From contig JBPCXR010000029.1 in assembly GCA_051027215.1 (NCBI GenBank), positions 131,137 through 195,136 of the forward strand: DNA of 64,000 bases, given 5' to 3'. The DNA comes from CALHVX01 sp051027215 (GTDB lineage Bacteria; Pseudomonadota; Gammaproteobacteria; Pseudomonadales; Azotimanducaceae). Shown here piece after piece: positions 60,712 through 64,000 of the stretch. Positions within the stretch are counted from its first letter, which is position 1. Each line of letters starts with the position of its first letter. Below the pieces are notes generated by a model. The model saw nothing but the letters and a program-made list of their open reading frames with translations, searched no databases and was not told the DNA's origin. The translations under genes were made by a program, and so were the position numbers.

Positions 60712-61212
60712 TTAACTCGTCGGCACGCACTCGGACCAAGCTTCGGGCGCAATAGAGTTCGTTGTCTCATCTGATAAGAGTTGGTAAACCTCTACCCGAA
60801 TGGCCGACGGGTTATCTATGTGGCGCACTTCGTACTTTGCGTTAGCTTCTGGAACAAAAGATAGGTTCCTACGGCGTTGGTTGGTGGATTGAACAACCGC
60901 ATCGGAACTACGCCGCCACAGACGTAAGTACAAACGTAGGTTGGCTGGTACGTAGTGAGTTTCTCCTGTAGTGGTATCTGCACCGAGTGGAATACGACCT
61001 TCCAGCATAAGTTCGCAGTGGGCATCCGCCGAAAAAACTAATAGCGCCAAACGATCAACCACTAGAAACTCATCCCGCCAATAGGGCGAGGTGAAGTAAA
61101 TGGCCGCTCGTTCGCCTACTCCCACTGATTTGTAGATCGGCGCCACCGCGCAACCGCCACTAAAAATCAAAGACGTTGTGGTTAGCCAGAACAACAGCCG
61201 GCTAGTCGACAT
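60712..61212 (-). CDS. Putative lipoprotein, paralogue of the neighbouring gene
   Basis: 166 residues. Signal peptide with lipobox-like FSGGC near residue 21. I do not recognise the mature domain. It shares the pattern V-F-x-x-D-A-x-C and a following G-R with the upstream lipoprotein, suggesting the two arose by duplication. No catalytic motif. Six bases after the upstream lipoprotein gene, so probably co-transcribed. Confidence 0.7.
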   Translation of the reverse strand: MSTSRLLFWLTTTSLIFSGGCAVAPIYKSVGVGERAAIYFTSPYWRDEFLVVDRLALLVFSADAHCELMLEGRIPLGADTTTGETHYVPANLRLYLRLWRRSSDAVVQSTNQRRRNLSFVPEANAKYEVRHIDNPSAIRVEVYQLLSDETTNSIAPEAWSECVPTS

Positions 61213-61218
61213 AATTTT

Positions 61219-61689
61219 CTAACGCGGCTCGCGCCCGCACACCTCAAAGTGATCAGTAACGACTGGCGCAGGGAATTCACCCGAAGTATCCAAGTAATTG
61301 TACTCGTACTCAATTTTCTGGCCGGTCCAACCGGCGGAGGTTCCAAGCTTCTTAAACTCGATGGTGTATTCCTGGCTTTCTTCCAACACGAAAGATACGT
61401 CCTCCAGTCCGAGATATGTATTGCCAAACCAAACGCTCGTTCGAAAGTACGCGCGTCCCGGAGGCATCTTCCATACCGGCGGTGTCTCATAGGCTTTGAA
61501 TCGTGCGCGACCGGCAAAATTCATCTTACAGTTCGCGTCGGGCTCAAACACAATCACGCCCATCTCACCATCTGTTAAGCTCATTTTTACGGTGGCATAC
61601 GGCCCCGAGATCACCGACTGGTAGGGAGCGTTGGTGTTACAGCCTGCCAACAACACACACAGAGTGCTAAAGCCTAGAAATCGAATCAT
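61219..61689 (-). CDS. Putative lipoprotein
   Basis: 156 residues with a clear signal peptide and lipobox (VLLAGC, acylated cysteine near residue 17). The mature part is beta-rich with VIVFEPDANCKMNFAGRARF, aromatic strands and a second cysteine near the C-terminus (FEVCGREPR), so a disulfide is possible. Not recognised as a named family. Lies directly downstream of the two-component genes, same strand, 60 bases after the regulator stop. Confidence 0.75.
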   Translation of the reverse strand: MIRFLGFSTLCVLLAGCNTNAPYQSVISGPYATVKMSLTDGEMGVIVFEPDANCKMNFAGRARFKAYETPPVWKMPPGRAYFRTSVWFGNTYLGLEDVSFVLEESQEYTIEFKKLGTSAGWTGQKIEYEYNYLDTSGEFPAPVVTDHFEVCGREPR

Positions 61690-61749
61690 TCACCTGCCCT
61701 GGTTCCGATTATTGATCTAATTTAACGAATCCACTAACTGCCGCGCACC

Positions 61750-62439
61750 CTACAAAGGTGGGGGGCGTTGCAGGCGATTGTATCGATTGGCGGCGTCCAC
61801 CTTATTGTGAACGTTTAGGATCTGATAAATAGTGCGCATCCGCGTACGTACGTTACTCGGGGCAATACCTAGTGTGTCTGCCACTTGATTTGCGGTTTTG
61901 CCTTGCGCCACCAGAGCGAGTATTTCTTCCTCGCGCTGCGTGAGCCGTTCGATGTCAGGGTCTGTTTGTTCTTGGTTTGATTCATCAAAGTACTTCATAC
62001 AACGGCGCGCAATGCTGCCCGACATGGGGGATTCGCCCCGCAACACCGAGGCGACGAACTCGTCTACCTGTTGCGGCTCAACATCCTGCTTCAGCAGATA
62101 CCCATCTGCGCCGGCTCTTAACGCCTGAAACAAATGCTCGCCATCCGCGAACGAGGTGTACACAATCATTTGCGGTCTAGTTTTAGCATTCGCCAATTGC
62201 CGGATAAGTTCTGAGCCCCGTCCATCTGGCAGTTCCAGATCCACAAAGACCACATCGGGCATGGGTGGTTTGGACAAACCGGCTATCGCAAGATCGAGCC
62301 GCGAATAGCACCCCAACAACTGACAGTGCTGGGAGTTTTCTACGGCCAAACAAAAAGTATCCAAAACATCTCTGTTATCTTCGACAATCGCCACAGTGTT
62401 GGGCTTACTTTTCTCTGTTGTGTTGGTTTGCATAATCAC
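61750..62439 (-). CDS. NarL/FixJ-type response regulator
   Basis: 229 residues. Receiver domain with phospho-acceptor aspartate in VVFVDLELPDG, threonine/serine in VYTSF and lysine in GYLLKQD; a LuxR-type helix-turn-helix at about residues 165-215 (LTQREEEILALVAQGKTANQ, VADTLGIAPSNVRTRMRTIY). Three bases after the histidine kinase gene, so the two form a pair. The two downstream lipoproteins are plausible targets (inference). Confidence 0.93.
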   Translation of the reverse strand: MIMQTNTTEKSKPNTVAIVEDNRDVLDTFCLAVENSQHCQLLGCYSRLDLAIAGLSKPPMPDVVFVDLELPDGRGSELIRQLANAKTRPQMIVYTSFADGEHLFQALRAGADGYLLKQDVEPQQVDEFVASVLRGESPMSGSIARRCMKYFDESNQEQTDPDIERLTQREEEILALVAQGKTANQVADTLGIAPSNVRTRMRTIYQILNVHNKVDAANRYNRLQRPPPL

Positions 62440-62442
62440 CTG

Positions 62443-64000
62443 TCAGGTGGATGGTGTATAGGTAACGGGAGTCTCCAGCCGCGGTCGTAAGGGTCCCTGC
62501 AGAGTAATTCGGGTGCCGCTGCCTGGTCGCGACTCGATTGTTAAATTGCCATCGATCAATTCAGCTCGTTTGCGCATGATGTTGAGCCCGTGGTGATGGC
62601 TGTTGTCCACAGCGTCCGGATCGAAGCCTTTGCCATCATCGCTGACGCATAATTCGAAACTCTGCTCAGATGCTCCAATGTCCACAACAATTCGCGAGGG
62701 CGCGCCGTACTTAACCGCGTTTGTTACCGCTTCGGACATCACGTGGAAATTCACTAGCTTGACGCTGGCATCCAACTCCAGCGCCGCGTCATCTGTGGTC
62801 CAGTCGTTGAGTTGGAACTCAAGAGGCTGTTGCTCCACCAAACTATTACCGAACTCGCGCATTTGCAGCCGCAAGGCTGGCCAAGAACCACAGGATTCAT
62901 CGGATACACTGAACAGACCACGTAGCGCGCGATGCGCATGCATGGCGTGCTCGCGAATGCGATCCAGTCGTGCGTTACCCTCACCGGCGAGGCGCGCTCT
63001 TAGAGCTAATGCAGAAATACTGTCCAATGATCGGGCAACGTGATCGTGTAAATTCATGACCACCGTTTGCCGCGCCTGTTGCGAGCGAGTTTCCGTCTCA
63101 TCCCGCTGCTGCTGCAGCTGGCGTTCTTGGACTTCGTTGCGCTGTTGAAGCAGCTCACTCTCAAGTAGGCTCACCATGGCAATCGGTACCACAGCTGAGG
63201 TGAGAACAAAATACTGCAAACTGCCAAGCTCCACCACAAGCAGTTCAGGCCAGGAGGTAAGGGCCGAAAAGGTTAATGTGGGTAGCACCAAGGCGGCATA
63301 ACACAAAGTCAGGTGGGTCACGTTCCTCTGGTTACGCTGGTCCCAAGCTCGTTGCACCACCCGGCCGACAAAGACAACGACACATAAAATGGTGTACCAG
63401 AGGTAAGCGGCGATGGCTGCCGTACCGCTAAAATACGCAATGATCATCTGCAGACTTTTTAGGAGTAGAAACCAGAAAATCAGTCGTGGCACCCAGGCTG
63501 GAAGATCGCCAGAATTGAACGTAAAAGGAAAGTAGATCAGCCCAGCAAATGCGCAGGTCCCGAGAAAGTACAACCCTAACAGACCTTCCAACGTATCGTA
63601 CGGCAGGGCTAAGCCGCGAGTTACCAGCGCAGGTAATGACAGCGCGAACAGGCTGGCCCCAAATAAAAACAACGCTGCGGTACGTCCGGCACCATTTTGA
63701 TATCGCAACAAGGCAACCAGCGCGCCGCTTGCAAACAGCGCCGCCACCGCAAACATCGCGCCAAATTTAGCAAACACAGCGTTGGTGGTTGGCAGGCGCG
63801 GGAAGACCTTCAGCGAGTCACCAGCGAGGGTCAGTTGGCTTGACTCGCCGTTTTCCAGCTGCTGCCACACCTGCCGATGCGATTCCAAATAACCGCGATG
63901 ATCTTCAATCGCCTGAAACTCCGGAATCAAAAAGAAAAAGTTCTGATCAAGGCTGACCTCGTTGAGCGCTGTAGCGCGGCGTAGATCTTGAGGAGACAGT
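62443..64000 (-). CDS. Membrane sensor histidine kinase, NarL-partner type (5' end outside window)
   Basis: The frame stays open to the right edge, so the start is not in the window; the TTG at 63930 is internal. About 519 codons are visible. A soluble N-terminal stretch is followed by about seven helices (roughly nucleotides 63180-63780), a coiled coil rich in Gln, Glu and Arg, HisKA_3 with the phospho-accepting histidine in VVMNLHDHVARSLDSISALA, and a HATPase domain with SEAVTNAVKYG and SDDGKGFD. The layout resembles 7TM intracellular signalling kinases. Signal unknown. Confidence 0.92.
   Translation of the reverse strand, partial: LSPQDLRRATALNEVSLDQNFFFLIPEFQAIEDHRGYLESHRQVWQQLENGESSQLTLAGDSLKVFPRLPTTNAVFAKFGAMFAVAALFASGALVALLRYQNGAGRTAALFLFGASLFALSLPALVTRGLALPYDTLEGLLGLYFLGTCAFAGLIYFPFTFNSGDLPAWVPRLIFWFLLLKSLQMIIAYFSGTAAIAAYLWYTILCVVVFVGRVVQRAWDQRNQRNVTHLTLCYAALVLPTLTFSALTSWPELLVVELGSLQYFVLTSAVVPIAMVSLLESELLQQRNEVQERQLQQQRDETETRSQQARQTVVMNLHDHVARSLDSISALALRARLAGEGNARLDRIREHAMHAHRALRGLFSVSDESCGSWPALRLQMREFGNSLVEQQPLEFQLNDWTTDDAALELDASVKLVNFHVMSEAVTNAVKYGAPSRIVVDIGASEQSFELCVSDDGKGFDPDAVDNSHHHGLNIMRKRAELIDGNLTIESRPGSGTRITLQGPLRPRLETPVTYTPST

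Noticed and set aside
60497..60739. A minus-strand open frame of 80 codons across the right end of the mobile element
   Set aside because: It crosses the inverted repeats and overlaps the lipoprotein gene; no family likeness or start site.
1..64000. CRISPR arrays, tRNA or rRNA genes
   Set aside because: No regularly spaced repeat array, tRNA T-loop pattern or rRNA sequence was recognised on reading the window.

Overview
The window is a 64 kb stretch of chromosome around a replication origin, almost certainly from a gammaproteobacterium, probably aerobic. The evidence is gene order and family. dnaA, dnaN, recF and gyrB run left from the origin, and rpmH, rnpA, yidD, yidC, mnmE, mnmG, rsmG, parA, parB and the atp operon run right. 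On the left, plsC, gmhB, tag, lpxL, trkA, rsmB, fmt, def, a LysM gene, dprA, tsaC, aroE and the cox cluster follow the order known from Pseudomonas. Compared with that order, glyQ/glyS are missing between gmhB and tag, trkH sits next to trkA, and purE sits between tsaC and dprA.

Layout. 0-2.1 kb: ergothioneine genes egtB and egtD (egtD cut by the left edge). 2.2-11.0 kb: a complete aa3-type cytochrome c oxidase cluster with its copper, heme A and Surf1 assembly factors; subunit II carries a fused cytochrome c domain. 11.4-15.2 kb: yheV, aroE, tsaC, purE, dprA. 14.9-23.7 kb: a LysM protein, def-fmt-rsmB, trkA-trkH, lpxL, tag. 23.8-31.2 kb: gmhB, plsC, gyrB, recF (with two parS sites inside it), dnaN, dnaA. 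31.2-32.2 kb: oriC, with DnaA boxes and tandem AT-rich 13-mers, and the rpmH promoter. 32.2-40.5 kb: ribosome, membrane insertion, tRNA modification and chromosome partition genes. 40.6-47.8 kb: ATP synthase operon. 57.0-60.3 kb: glmU and glmS.

In Pseudomonas atpC and glmU are close together. Here about 9 kb of accessory genes (47.9-56.7 kb) lies between them: a lipoprotein amidohydrolase, a YegP protein, a tightly overlapping four-gene unit (secreted metallophosphatase fused to a kinase-like domain that has lost catalytic residues; DUF4956 membrane protein; SdiA-regulated-like lipoprotein; alpha/beta hydrolase with cysteine at the nucleophile position), a convergent secreted CotH-like protein and a membrane diguanylate cyclase. 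This block is the best candidate for an undescribed system. Its function is unknown.

Downstream of glmS, 24 bases after the stop codon, begins a roughly 218 bp gene-less element with terminal inverted repeats and internal repeats laid out like the TnsB sites of Tn7-type transposons. This is exactly where Tn7 inserts, so it looks like a Tn7-like relic or mini-element. The right end holds two related lipoprotein genes and a NarL-type two-component system whose sensor kinase runs off the window. All family names come from motifs read by eye; no searches were run.
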